Source of the DNA: Cyclina sinensis
Lineage: Eukaryota; Mollusca; Bivalvia; Venerida; Veneridae
Reading direction: 5' to 3'
DNA: 64,000 bases
Assembly (NCBI GenBank): GCA_012932295.1
Contig: JAAONU010000003.1
Location: forward strand, 27,762,361 to 27,826,360
The position numbers and the translations under genes are program-made. Below, in pieces: positions 25,769-39,000 of the stretch; the first letter of the stretch is position 1; every line of letters starts with the position of its first letter. Below the pieces are notes generated by a model, which saw only the letters and a program-made list of their open reading frames with translations, was not told the DNA's origin and searched no databases.

Positions 25769-28132
25769 TCAGTGTCTGCAGACAGTCTTTGGTATGTAGC
25801 TGTCATGGAAGTCACTGGGACATGCAGTTACTTCTGTTTGATGCTTTCTTGTAACTGTGACAGTATCGTTATAGATTAGTGTGTATTGTTTACTCTTCTC
25901 ACTCCAAACATGCAGAGGTCCTCTGTAACCGTATATCTTGGGCCGACATCTAGCACCATATGGAGTAAAACAGCCGTAAAATATGTACCTCTTGTCCCCG
26001 CTGGTATATTCTGGAAGTAAATTATTATCACAGTTGTCTGGATCGGTTTTACCAAAGATATTGCTGCCTGGCTTGGAAATAGATTGATATGTGTTAGCAT
26101 AGATATGTTTACTACTATTGATATGCTTTTCGCTTTCATTTACTTTGAAGGACTGTCGTTCACAAAAACAATCCGGATTTATTTCTAAATCCTGTTTGAT
26201 ATGTTTATTTCGTTGGTCATACATCGCTAGTTCAGGGTGAAGTGTTTGTTGATAAGATGTTTCCTGTGTGAATTGTAGTGTCTTAAGAGCGTTATCATCT
26301 GGTCGTCGACTGACTGATGTATTCTGATCAGTTTGATGAGTGGATATACTTGTTAAACATTCTCTTAGGATACGGAACTGTGAGGAATCATCAGTGGGAC
26401 CGCACTCTGTTTGAATCTTATTGATTATAGCAACCGTTTCTTTGTCGTTTTTGACTTTTGCAGTGTTTGCAGTTGCTGCGCAATTTTTACAAGTCAATAT
26501 ACCATTCTTTTGTAAAAGTTCTTGTGAGTCGATCTCGGTCCTGCTACTGGTTATATCCTTAGGGACACGAGCTAAACATGCATCTTTTGCACCTTGGTAT
26601 GTTTTGTTAATACTGTTCAGTTCTAAAGACATACACTCTGAACCAAAGTCTTCTTCTACCGATGTTGAATCACCGTCGTCCACAAGTGATGTATCGTTAC
26701 CAACAGGACTGAAATCACTTACTTCAACACTATATTCTGTTACTTTCATCTCGCCTTTGTCATAATCCATATCAACTGCGTTGATTCTTCGTCTGCATTT
26801 TACTTTCGGACATGTTTTATTTTCACTAGAAGCTATGTCACTGATTTCATCTTTAAATTCATTTGCGCCATTCTCTTCAGGAATGTATCTGTTCTTTGCT
26901 TGTTCTGAAAAGGTGGCTCCTTCAGGGGCAGCTGGGTTACACGCGGTCTTTGCACCATTTCGTTCAGTACCAAAACTTGACATTCCACTCTGTTCTGTCA
27001 GGTTTGGATTCTTCATGTCACAAGATTCGCTATCTGCAAGTATTCTCAATCCTGGATGTTTCAAAACTTGGCTCAGTCGCCATCTTAGACAGACAGATTG
27101 GTTGTTAACATGAAGAGGTCGAGTTCTTAAGATTTCTTTATTGGTGCCGCTCTGAGGTTTTACCTGTTGATGGAACTGTATTTTTAAAATATATTAACGC
27201 TATCACGACCAGTCAAGGAAAGGTCTATTAATGATTCTGTAGTGGATCTTTCTTTTTCTACATTTCAGACTTTGGTTCTTTAGACTTATCTGTTTTATTT
27301 ATGATTTGAAAGAATTAAAGTGGCCTCATATGCAGTTCTTTACTGCAATTCATTATTGTTGCTTTTAAACTAACTATCAATTTGCCGCTATAGCATCTAA
27401 AATGAATTTGTGCAAATGCTTCGTACAGAAAAAAATCAACTCGATATCTTTGTCACAAGGACAGTCGATCTCGTTTAGTTTTCTTTAAAGGAAGTTATTG
27501 GCTGCTCATACAAGTTTTAGTATAACTTGCCTCTAAAATATTTTAATCATATCAACATTTTATATTTGAACAAAGTCACTTTTACCTCTAGTATTGCTTG
27601 AAGTAAATTCTCAGTAGCATAATGTGCATCTGGTGAATTCAGGTAGGTTAGAATACAAGCCCCAGCATGCTGTGCCAGCTTCACGATCTCTATATCCCCT
27701 TCCAGGACACACAGTTGGTACTCATACGCTACAGAGAGCTCCTGTCCGACGGCTTCTATCACGGCTCGTACTTCTATATCAGATATCCCATCCAGATGTT
27801 GTAAGTATTCTCGCGGCTTTCGTTCTCTGAACAATAAGATAAATCCATCTAAACAACTTAATGGCGCTAATCCGATTACCAATTTTCCAAAACGTTTTAC
27901 GTGCATTTGGTATCGCCGACTTTTGTCCAATCACGAGTTCAATGTGATCCTCAAAGGACTGGCTTCGAGGTACAGTGAGGGTGTCATCAATGTCACAGCT
28001 TTGTTCTGAGAGATGAATGCCACTTTTTAATAGAATTGTCTGGTACTTGCTAATTTTTCGAAGAATGTGTGATCTTAATGTAGAGCTGAAGAGATGTTGC
28101 CTGTGCTCTACTGAATTTATATCAAGATCCAT
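25769..28132 (-). CDS. Uncharacterised protein, 3 exons, about 633 residues
   Basis: I do not recognise this family. Model: exon 1 28132-27901 (ATG at 28132, in-frame TGA 18 nt upstream), exon 2 27848-27586, exon 3 27175-25769. Exon 2 to 3 is a clean phase-0 GT-AG junction. Exon 1 to 2 needs a frame change: donor GTAAAACG at 27900 with acceptor TTGTTTAG gives a 52 nt intron, while the alternative acceptor at 27825 gives 76 nt; both restore frame. The N-terminal 165 residues look folded and helical (EIVKLAQHAGACILTYL). The middle is polar and low in hydrophobics, probably disordered. The last 70 or so residues are aromatic-rich with spaced cysteines (YIFYGCFTPYGARCRPKIYG). No signal peptide or membrane segment is seen. 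An intact long frame beside plausible splice sites argues for a real gene. Confidence 0.6.
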
Positions 28133-30826
28133 GTTGTCAGTGCATTCATTTCAAGTGTATATTGCATGTTCTCAATTTTCTATAAAGCTTTCTTTAATGT
28201 CACGCCTTTCGCCTAAGTACTGAAATTGAAAACCTAAACAGTCAGGATCCGTAGTTAAAAATAGAAACAGGAAATCTAAGTTACACACATACAAAGTGTA
28301 TTTAGAGTACGACAATAAATGTATTCATGCCTGTTATCAGAAACGTATATCAGCTGTTACTTCTGTATTGATAATAATCTTATGGTAATTGATAGTATAT
28401 AGTTGCTCGCTAGTACTCGCGCAGTTTCTTGTCCTACAGGCGTGTAAATACTGGGTAAACTGCTGCAGATACAAAACTGTAGCATATTTTAATACTGGCT
28501 GCACTAAAAATATTATACATTTACAACCATGTGTTGTGTATCCTGACTATGTATCCTGACATCTGATTACGAAAAAGGGCAACATTAATTAAGCCTGCAA
28601 ATTAATGGTCAAAACATATAAAACATATGTTGCTTTCCAATATACTTATTTCTATAAAACAACTCACTCAACTACTGTATCATTTTACGGAAACGAATTT
28701 CTGAAAGAAAATAATATAATACCAGGAAAACACGTGGAATCGCTTAAACTAGTTTCAGTCTAACAGTAATTTGATTTCCTACATTGAACATTGTACTTCT
28801 TGAATAATTTAACAGAAAGCGATGTATTTATGTGGCACAGAACAAAGTTCATTTTCAGTTCCTCGTATGTTTAAACATGCGGCATTGATAACTATAACGT
28901 TAAAAATATTCCAGAATAATGCCGTGTAAGTAAAAAGAACACATTTCTCTACGGAATGAACAAAAAGAAAAAAAAAGACCTACCTTAAATGAATGCTTGA
29001 TGAAGTCCGTGTATCATTTCAAACGTGTTACAGCGACAGGATCGATGTCAGTGAATAGAGGAAATAGTTATCTGATCGATACTGATTACAGTATTTATAC
29101 CAGTACGGGAGAATGGGGATTAATCATTGGTGTGCATATGAGGCTGACAAAAAGAGACATTTGGTTCCCCTGGAAATACCGCTGAAAGCGAATAATATCC
29201 AACAGCACGAGTTAGGAAAAAAAGTTAATAAAACTTATCTGAAGCATAAAAAAGCAAAAAACTTCCTTCTAGCAAAGAGGGGGGTATAATTATCTTGCAT
29301 TACAAACCTTGGTTTACATTTTTCTCTTAGCTTATTTTTTTCAAACTATAGTACTTCAATCGCTTGGCCTAAACATTAAAATTGAAAACAAACTTTAAGG
29401 TCATTCACATAAATGAAATAAAAGTAATATATGCATTATGTCATCTAGTTTGTATATCTGATTATTTATCGGTTAATGACATTTCTAAATAAATAATTGA
29501 ACAAGTGTTTTATATTTTTTTATATGGTTGGGTTCAATGCACATTCGTGCAATAAAAGGTAACACGGAGTTTTCATTATGATTATTTATATTTTTTCTCC
29601 TACTTGTAGCGTTCCTATCAAAGGCAAGGTTGTCTCTCTGAGGCACGGGTGTTTCTAGTCTAAAACCAGCGGTTACTGCAAAATACCTTATTTTAAGTAA
29701 TTATATTTCATCTCGCCGTGTTGCATGTAAAGAATTTCTCACAACCAAAGTTGAGTCACATCGGCGGTCGAAGCTCCTTTTGTGTTCTCGATCACTTAGA
29801 AGTCAAGCAATTCAAGGCATCGAACATTAACATTTAACGTTAGAAGATATCAGAAAAGTGAAGTATACAGTTACACTTCAAAGACCATCCACGTTTACAA
29901 ATGCACCACTCAGCTATTTTAAATTCTAGTGTCGGAATAACCGTCACTACATCAAACGTATGCAAAGTGGACACCATAATAATGATAAACAAAGTCTTAG
30001 AAAATTCATTTACCATGTAAACGGTATTATTTTCTTATTTCTTGACTGTTTATTTTAAATATACAGTGCAGTCATATCCAGCCATGCTATAACAGGCATA
30101 TTATTCGTCCGATCCTGACCTTTGCGCCAGGTAAATGTATGGGTGCAGTGCGGTGCAGACCAAGCAAACTGCAGTGCAGTAACTTTTAACAAAGTTAACA
30201 CCTTTTCTTCTTTCAAAAGTAAAAGATCAAATGATTCTTTAAAAAAGTTAATATTTCAGTAACGATTAGTTTTAGGTAGCTTAAGCCTTTCATAAATATG
30301 TGAAAGCTTTTTGAAGCTCATTTGATATACTAACTGAAAGTCATTACCACCTACACTTGTTTCTTTTAATGCCCCTCTAATTCACTGATTTTAAGTTTGC
30401 AGTATTAGCCTACATTTATCTAAATTGCCTGATCAGTAAAACGGGGCTGATAGGGAGTAAAATACACTCCATTTCTTACACAGCGAGTAGGTCCAACTGT
30501 ATTTTCATTTTTCTAGATTGCGTAAAATGAACGTGAAAATTTCATTTTGATAATATGCACTATGGAGGAAAATACTGTCTGTGACTGAAATAAACAGAAG
30601 TTCACATTCACCATACTATATGGCATGCATGTTGTGTTAACCACTATTTCTGACTGCTTTTTTTTTGGAGTTCTTACGTACGCCAGTCACGCCTAGAAAT
30701 AAACTCATTCTCGTTCGTAATTTTCCCAGATGAAAAAGTGACACATAGAAGGTAAATTTAGATGTAGATGGCAGGGGCGATGGTCAAGGTCCCGTGAATT
30801 GGTGGTTTGAATTTAAATAATATATA
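28133..30826. other. Non-genic stretch upstream of gene 2
   Basis: No exon chain, RNA gene or clear repeat was recognised. The open frame near 28997-29185 has no family resemblance. The proximal part probably holds the gene 2 promoter, but no TATA or initiator is convincing. A lone GAGGGGGGTATAATTAT string near 29276 looks like the end of a hairpin element of the kind described elsewhere. Confidence 0.5.
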
Positions 30827-32299
30827 CTGACGCAAAGAAGAAACTGTGCACCTTTATATTTGCTCTGTTTTCGTGATTACTCGGAATATCTGGGTGATTT
30901 TTTCCATCTGAGTACTGGCGCACTTGCTTATTTATTGCACTAAATTGACTTACATTTTATTGGATGTTTTACCTCAAGATGGCTTGAACGCTTTTATGCA
31001 ACTTTTTGCACGTGCACATCGAGCAATACGTTTTACATGTTTTATTTGTCACTGACCGATTTACTGAACATTTACGCATTGAAAAGTCGCAATTCAACGG
31101 AATTTGACTCGTTAAAAGCGTCACTGACGTTGCGAGACAGTTTGACTGTCATCGCAACACAATTTATATCAATCTGCGGCAGCGTTTTCAGCAATCTGGA
31201 AGCGTAAGAGATGGCGTTCGTACAGGTAGGTGACGACTGCACGTCAACTTGACCGGTACATTACGTTAACGCATCTACGTGACAGGTTTAAAACCGCTAC
31301 AAGTACCGCGAGACAATTTGGCAGACAAACCGTTCTGAATCGTTTGAGCAAGAATGCAAACCCAATCAGGGCCAGGCGGCCATACGTAGGCCAGATTATT
31401 AAATCCTCGTAACCGTAATCTTCGCAGACTCTGGGCTCAAAGTCATTTACGTTGGACTCGTGCCCAGTGGGCAAGAGTATTGTTTAGCGAGGAGCCACGT
31501 TTTAATCTGAGCGTTGCAGATGGTAGACTACGCGTTTTTCGCCGTCGAGGTGAGCGTTTTGCAGATAATTGCTTGTTGGAGCGGGATCGATTTGATGGAG
31601 GCAGCGTTATTGTTTGGGACGGGATAATGGGTGGCAGAAAAACAAATTTAGCCATCATTCCTGGTAATCTGAATGCCCAACGTTATATTGACACTGTTCT
31701 CCGTCCAGTGGTCGTTCCTTTTCTTCGTCAGCATCAAGGTTTACTGACGCACGATAATGCCAGGTCACACACTGCTAGGCTCACGAAAAATTACCTCGTT
31801 GTGACAATGTTAACGTGCTACCATGGCCGCCGTGACTTGCACACCGGACATGAATCCCATTGAGCACATATGGGATCTTCTTGGACGGAGGGCAAGTTAA
31901 TAACATTCGTGATCTTACACTTGCCCTTGTCCAAGAATGGAATGCAATTTCAAATTACGTCATTCGACGTTAAGGTCGATGAGGTCGAGATTCATTGCTT
32001 TGCCTTTGACTCATAAGAGAGGTGGACTTTGAAGAATTTTCAGAAATTTACATTTACAGTAAAAATTATCAAGACATTTGCTGAAAAATTGACAATTTAA
32101 AAAATGCGAATTTCAATTTTGATCCCTTATACCTTCAAAAAACAGCGGCGTTTATCTTTGATTATGACAGAAAATAGGCCTACTGCATCATGTTGACGGA
32201 TGAATATCCCAGATTTTGGTACCAAATATTTAAATGTTTTTACAAGAATAGCCTGAAAAATTAGTAAAACCCAATTGCACAGTTTCTTTTTTGCGTCAC
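30827..32299 (+). mobile_element. Tc1/mariner-type transposon, inactive, complete termini
   Basis: The 1473 bp element is flanked by TA at 30825-30826 and 32300-32301. The left end reads CTGACGCAAAGAAGAAACTG and the right end in reverse reads GTGACGCAAAAAAGAAACTG, continuing TGCA in both. Size, TA target and the encoded transposase remnant fit the Tc1 group. It sits between gene 2 and Caprin. Confidence 0.88.
31230..31975 (+). pseudogene. Tc1-like transposase remnant
   Basis: The reading frame is broken. A helix-turn-helix part (ARQLDRYITLTHLRDRF and TARQFGRQTVLNRL) ends at a stop at 31410-31412. The next frame gives LRRLWAQSHLRWTRAQWARV, then LFSEEPRFNL and the second catalytic block LTHDNARSHTAR. 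A further shift is needed for DMNPIEHIWDLLGRR near 31850-31890. The usual SDESRF block reads SEEPRF, so the first catalytic Asp appears to be Glu. With at least two frame breaks and this change it cannot encode an active enzyme. Confidence 0.85.
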
Positions 32300-33032
32300 T
32301 ATATATAAAGCATAAAACGAAAACGATGTTGGCATAGGATTTGCCGTGATTTGCACAATACTTTTTTAAACAAATCTAGAACGGTCTCCCAGCAATGTAG
32401 GCCTATCTAGTGTGCGCCAGTAACAACTTTTTCAGTTTGACAAATGGTCACATTGAATAATTCGGTTTTTTTTTATTCACGGCAGACATTGTCTCCCAAA
32501 CTGTGTGCTTCATGATAAAAGCTGTACAGAACAAGGTCAGTGTTTACACAAAGACAAGGTCTATGGTTTATAAGTCGAGCATCTGTCTTTTAAATACACA
32601 CAAGAGAATAGTTTTTGACCATAGGCAAAAAAATGTCCGTTCTGTAACGTGTTTTCATGTGTCATGTTATAATTGCAATACTTTAGCTACCTACTACTGA
32701 TGCATTTATTTACTGTTTGGACTTTACATTTTAAGCAACGATATTTATTCCGCATACATAAAAAACAGGTCTATCAGTAAACATTTTTACCAAAGTTTTC
32801 AACATACGGAATTTCATATTTTACGCTTTTTACGTAATATTTTATAAATTAAGAAAAGCAATTGAAAAAATATTCCAGCCAATTTTTCTGTTATTTCTCA
32901 TTTATGTGATCTGTCGTTTTAGTTCAATTTAAATATTAAGAGATTCATTGGTAACGACAATTTCCGTATAGCTGTTTCTAAGGTTAAAGATATTTTCGGA
33001 AACACGTGAATGTTGTTCGTTGCTGTTGAAGA
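32300..33032. other. Non-genic stretch, Caprin upstream region
   Basis: AT-rich sequence with no exon or repeat recognised. The last 100 bases before the ATG at 33033 presumably include the Caprin promoter and 5' UTR. No TATA box is evident. Confidence 0.4.
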
Positions 33033-36000
33033 ATGCCCTCTGCCTCTACAAAAGTTGAGATTCCGGCCTCTTCGGAGGCCCTAGACCCATTTAAAAGGGT
33101 TCTTACTGTTGTTGATAAAAAAGTTCGAAATCTGGAGAAGCGTAAGGTTCGTAAATAGGCCTGAAATATGTTATATTGACTGCATTTTGCGTTGCTAAAT
33201 TCGAGTGTATGTCATCTATGATGACACAGTTTTCGCTCTTTGTTAAATTCTTCCTGGACAATTTTAAGTCGGGTGTAAATTTAGCTTGAGATTTGACGTT
33301 AATTTGTGATGGACAGAAAAATAAAGAGAAGAAGATGAGAACCGCATTTATTAACAAGTTGAAATGTCAAAAAATAAATGATTGAAGAAGTGATTTAATG
33401 ACTACCAGTAACTGAGTAAGCATTGACAAGTCTTGACACCTATACATCGTGCTGATTACAGGGTGAAGGTACAAAGGAAATATTGTGTTGGCAGTTTCTC
33501 TCTTGCTAAAAATATTGTTGTACTGATTTTGTTGTATTGTTCACCTAGAACTCAAACAATTTTAACTGCAGAACTTATTTATTTGAAATATTCATTGTCT
33601 TACTCTTAGACTTCAACTTCAACTTAATACTGCCAAAAGTCAATACTGACTATACTAGGCAGGCGCATGTCAGGAACATTTAAAATTGTAAAAGTTAATA
33701 ACAAAGAAAACAAGATTTAACTGAAGATCTTACTTAAACATTTATTTTAAGTACTTTAAAATCTATAAAACTTGTTTAGTCCACTGATAAAAGCTGGCAC
33801 AGTTGGGGTAGCCTTAATCTCGGTCGGTAATTCGTTCCAGAGTCGTATAGTCCTTGCGAAGAATGAGTTCATGTGATGTTGTGTTTTTGATTGTGGAATG
33901 AGGAATTTACTGTTTCTTGTGTTTGTAAGGTGATTGTGATCAACATTGACCTGATTGTTTTTTATTTTGTGTAGCATGACCAGGCTGGCATGGTTTCGCC
34001 TTTGTTCTAAAGTTGACCATTTTAGTTCTTTGATCATGTTTGTTACACTGCTTGTATAGTGGTAATCATGACTTTGGGTAGTCTTTTTGCAAGCATAATC
34101 CACTACTGATTGAAACTGCTGTAAAAAAGGTTCAGAGAATTGTATAGGGAATTCTTTTCTGTACATACTGATTTTTAAGTGCGTGAGTTTCCACGATTAG
34201 ACAAGCTTAGGTTCATTTATCTGATCATTTTATGAACATGATAAGTTGAAGTTGACATGATCATATGTTGTCACTTCTTTGGCTGAAAAGTTGACTTTAT
34301 TTATTATTCATTGTTTTCTGATGGTAACATTTTAATAGTGAGATTTTGACAGTAGTATAAACTGATCTTCCATGATAACTTCTCTACTCAGTCAGTTTTA
34401 AATATATCACAAGTGTACCAAATTTTTGTTCTGTTTCACAGTTGAAGTTAGATCTTATCAAGCAGAAGAAGGATTCTGGTGCAATTTTGGAGAAAGACCA
34501 ACAGGTACCTGTGTTTAAAATGTTCAAATATTTGAAACCAAGGTACAAGGAACATAAATGAGAGCATAAATGTGTGTTTCCAGATCCATAACTATTCCTA
34601 CAATCTGATTAAAATCATATCCTAAAAGTCGCTACGCTATTAGGATCTGAGGACGACCAATAGAAGGTCACCGTCTTGTGACCCATCCATCAGCCAATCG
34701 AAGCAGCTCTTCCATGTGTATGGAAATCAAGATAGCATACGTTCAACTTGTTAAGATCGATATATTAAACTGGGATCCATCTGCCATATATAAACTGTCA
34801 CTGAACTCAAGAGTTAAATTTATTTGTCAAAATCTTTCAAAATAATGAGATTAATGTTTTTGCAGATTTTTTTTTTCAAAATATCTCAGCATTTTCTGCC
34901 TCCGATAATAAACATTGTTATGCTACAGAAGTTAACATACCGTATGGAGATGTGTCATAAGCTGCAGTGTCATTGGCTGAGATATAAATAACAATAGTAG
35001 AAAATCCAGGTTATTTAGAAGATAGAAATGAATGGGTCGTCTTCAGATCTAACGATAGGGAGATTGTGAATTTCACTCAGATTGCTGTTCCTAGTAACTG
35101 TGAACAAATAAAGTTATAATCTATTAATAATTACATGTTTAGAAGGCTGCAGTCATTCCAGAATTTGTCGTGATATTTCATATGTTTAAGTGAAGGTATG
35201 TGATGGAATACCATCTGGTTCCTGGCTTTCTGTCATTAGAATAGAGAATCAGTGGACCAGAATCATAGTGATCCTTTATTTCATAAAAGTCTTTGTGAGA
35301 CATACATAAATGTGAGGAGATAGTAGACTGTTTCCCTGTTAGATTAGGTATGGTTGCTAAATTGTACAGAGAGTAAAATATTGTTGTTTTTCCTTATGGA
35401 TGATAGTTGTGTTACACCAGTACATTTGTACTTTTAGAGACTTGTTGTTAAAGGTAAACTTTTAAACTTGTAAACAAAATACTGTTGATTGATGGTGAAC
35501 AGAACAGTCAGTCTTACTTGTAATTGTAAATGGAGAACTTTGTATGAATCCCTCGGATAATGACTTCTCTCATTGTCTCTAAAAAATGATATTAAGAAAT
35601 TGATGTAAATTACGTTATGGGTATTATTATCAGGTGGCTGTGGACAAGTATGGGGAAGTGATACAGAATCTGGAGTTTGCCCGTGACTTACAGAAGCAGT
35701 TCCAAGCTATCAGTGTTGATGTAAGTTGTTTTAGCAGCTTCATCTGATACAAACATATTGTTTTAATTAGTTTCAATCATCAGGGTTCAAATTTAGCGGT
35801 CGCAAACTCGCAAAATGCGAGCGAAAATGAGAAAATGCGAGTGCAAAATTTTAGCACTCGAAATAATTTGCGAGTGCGCCGGAAATTGGCAGACATCCCA
35901 AGTTCTGACTTATCCGAAAATCCACGTTTGCCGGTGCGTGAAAAAATGTTCCTAGCACCGGTCACATGATCGCTCTATTTGTAGACGCTTGTTGAATTAA

Positions 36001-39000
36001 TCCGGTATACGTTCATCCGATATTAAAGCGTGTAGATGACTAAGACTATTTGTTTACAGGTATGAAACCACCAATTCAGTCTAATAATGGCGTCTAGAAA
36101 TAGTTCTCAGTTTTCTTGGCTATTTTTAACATTTTTGCCCTAATCTGTGTATTTTTTTGCTGGAATCATTTTGTTTGACTATTTCTGATAGTGTGGTAGC
36201 AATTTTATGCTCATATGCATTCAGAATAGAATTCACAATGTGAAATTGTTTCACATACCCCAGTCTGAAAATTAGCTCAGATTTTTTTTTTTTATTTTAT
36301 GGGTAAGTTCACATGAGCAGAAATATCTTTCTTGTTTGAACCACAACCCCCACTTTTCTTGCTATTTTTCATGAGTACAGATACAGATCTACAACAATAT
36401 GTAAGTTAAAGCTATTTAAAAAAGGTTTTGCTATGTTTTACAGCTCTGTGAACTTTATGAATTTTATATAGAATAAAGAAGGAATCTATTTGGTGGTTTC
36501 ACACCTACATTTATTTGTCATACAGTCAGTGATACAACTGTTTGTCCGCAACTTTTCACATTTTGTAAATATTGCTTAGCTAGTAGAAAATTGATTTTGC
36601 TAGTAGAAAAAATGGTCACTAGCAAATATTTGCTAGTAGACAAAAAGTTAAATTTGACCCCTGAATCATTTAGAAACACTTAAAACCAAACCTGACAGTC
36701 TGAAACTTTCCTTTGTTCAATATTGTGCATTGTATATATTGTGATGTGTAAAGGCAGACTTGTTATTTGAAACTTGTTTGTATTGAATGTGAACAGTCTC
36801 TCTAATATTATGTTGAAAGACTTTTTTGCAGCATTCAGGTGAATAGGTACCTGCTACTTTGGAGTGTAGTTTAGTCCAAAAGTGTTGTGATAGACATTAA
36901 TATTTTTAGTAACATTTTGTAAATATGTTCATCTGAACTCTTAAATGTTTGTCTGAATGTATGTAGGTGGAGAAGTTGTTGAAGAAGCAGGCAAAGCGAG
37001 GCAAGTCAGAAAAACAGTTACAAGAGGTGAAGCGTGTCAAAGAAGTCCTACAGTTACAGGGCCTGCTTGACAGTCTTGGCTCAGAAACAGTCCGTAAAGA
37101 CTTTCAAACAGGAAAACATGGGGCCATTGTAAGTACTGGTAACTTTAGAGAAGACCTGATTAAGAGTACATATGATATATGAATAGACCTGTACAATAAC
37201 ACCTATAAAATATATCATTGTACTTAAAAATGATTGGTATTCAATGAAATACTTTAGTCATGAAGTAATGGTATCACCCTGTGACTTACTTTCAATCAAT
37301 GATACGAAGTAATGACTCTTACCTTTACCCAGAATGGAATGAGTTTAATTTGATTGACCTGTTTATCCCTTGATGTACTTTCCACATATCAACCAGTGGA
37401 AATAGTTACGATTTATATCATCTGTGACTCTTATATTCAGGTGTTGACAGAAGAAAACTTAGATCAGTTAGATGAGCTGTACAAACTGATCAGTCCAACA
37501 CGCGATGGAGAGTCAGACTATCTGGAGTCCTTGTCTGAGGCCTCTGAACACATTGTGTCCCTGCTTGATGCCAAGGATAAACCAGTTGTGGGAACAACAT
37601 CATACAAGGTATGTAACAATATCATACAAGGTATTTAACAATATCATTCAAGGTTTGTAGACAGAGCTGCATTCACTAGATTCAGGCCACGTTTTTGTTA
37701 GCATATGTATCTTCCAAAAATATGGTAGAAAAAAAAACTTGTCATTTGTTCTTATGAAGTATTCTGTGTAAGTTGCATCACATTACAGCTTCATTCTATA
37801 GAGAACAAAAAGTTGTTGTCTCATAACCTTCTGTTGAGTAAGTTACTACTACCAGCCTGACTTACTGGTAGTCTTGTTTCGAAGTTTAGGTCTAGCACAG
37901 TCAGTAAATTACCTTGTCTCTCAAATGCTGTTGATAAACATTGTACAGAAAACACCAGTATTTCAAAGAGAGTAATGAAAAAAAGTTGAAATTGAAGGTT
38001 GAATAAATATCAGGTAGGGATGTGTTTCATATTTCAAGTGGTTTTACGAGGACACATACAGTACTCAAATATTGTATACATATTCCTTATTAACCAGGTT
38101 TTCAATTTTGAAAATCCTGGTTATTAGATTGGGGTATGGCGGGCGGATGGGCGGATGGGCGGATGGGCGGATGGGCGGATGGGCGTCAAACGAAATTGTG
38201 TCCGCTCTGTAACTCTTCAACCCTTTGAAGAATTTTGATGAAACTTCAGACAAATGTTTACCACATCAAGATGACGTGCAGAACGCATGTTCCGCATGGC
38301 TGGCTCCAAGGTCAAGGTCACAGTGACATTAACATTGAAAATCCTGTCCGCTCTGTAACTCTTCAACCCTTTGAAGAATTTTGATGAAACTTCAGACAAA
38401 TGTTTACCACATCAAGATGACGTGCAGAACGCATGTTCCGCATGGCTGGCTCCAAGGTCAAGGTCACAGTGACATTAACATTGAAAATCCTGTCCGCTCT
38501 GTAACTCTTCAACCCTTTGAAGAATTTTGATGAAACTTCAGACAAATGTTTACCACATCAAGATGACGTGCAGAACGCATGTTCCGCATGGCTGGCTCCA
38601 AGGTCAAGGTCACAGTGACATTAACATTGAAAATCCTGTCCGCTCTGTAACTCTTCAACCCTTTGAAGAATTTTGATGAAACTTCAGACAAATGTTTACC
38701 ACATCAAGATGACGTGCAGAACGCATGTTCCGCATGGCTGGCTCCAAGGTCAAGGTCACAGTGACATTAACATTGAAAATCCTGTCCGCTCTGTAACTCT
38801 TCAACCCTTTGAAGAATTTTGATGGCTCCAAGGTCAAGGTCACAGTGACATTAACATTGAAAATCCTGTCCGCTCTGTAACTCTTCAACCCTTTGAAGAA
38901 TTTTGATGAAACTTCAGACAAATGTTTACCACATCAAGATGACGTGCAGAAATTGTTGTCTCATTATTAAGTATACTCCTTGCAGACAGTATTGTTAGCC

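Noticed and set aside
26421..27113. Plus-strand open frames of 110-114 codons
   Set aside because: They are antisense shadows of the long minus-strand exon 25769-27175 and have no splice or family support.
38065..38921. Series of near-identical 60-88 codon minus-strand frames
   Set aside because: They are translations of the 146 bp tandem array, spaced exactly one unit apart.
38199..38952. CRISPR-like regular repeats
   Set aside because: Units are contiguous with no unique spacers, and the genome is eukaryotic.
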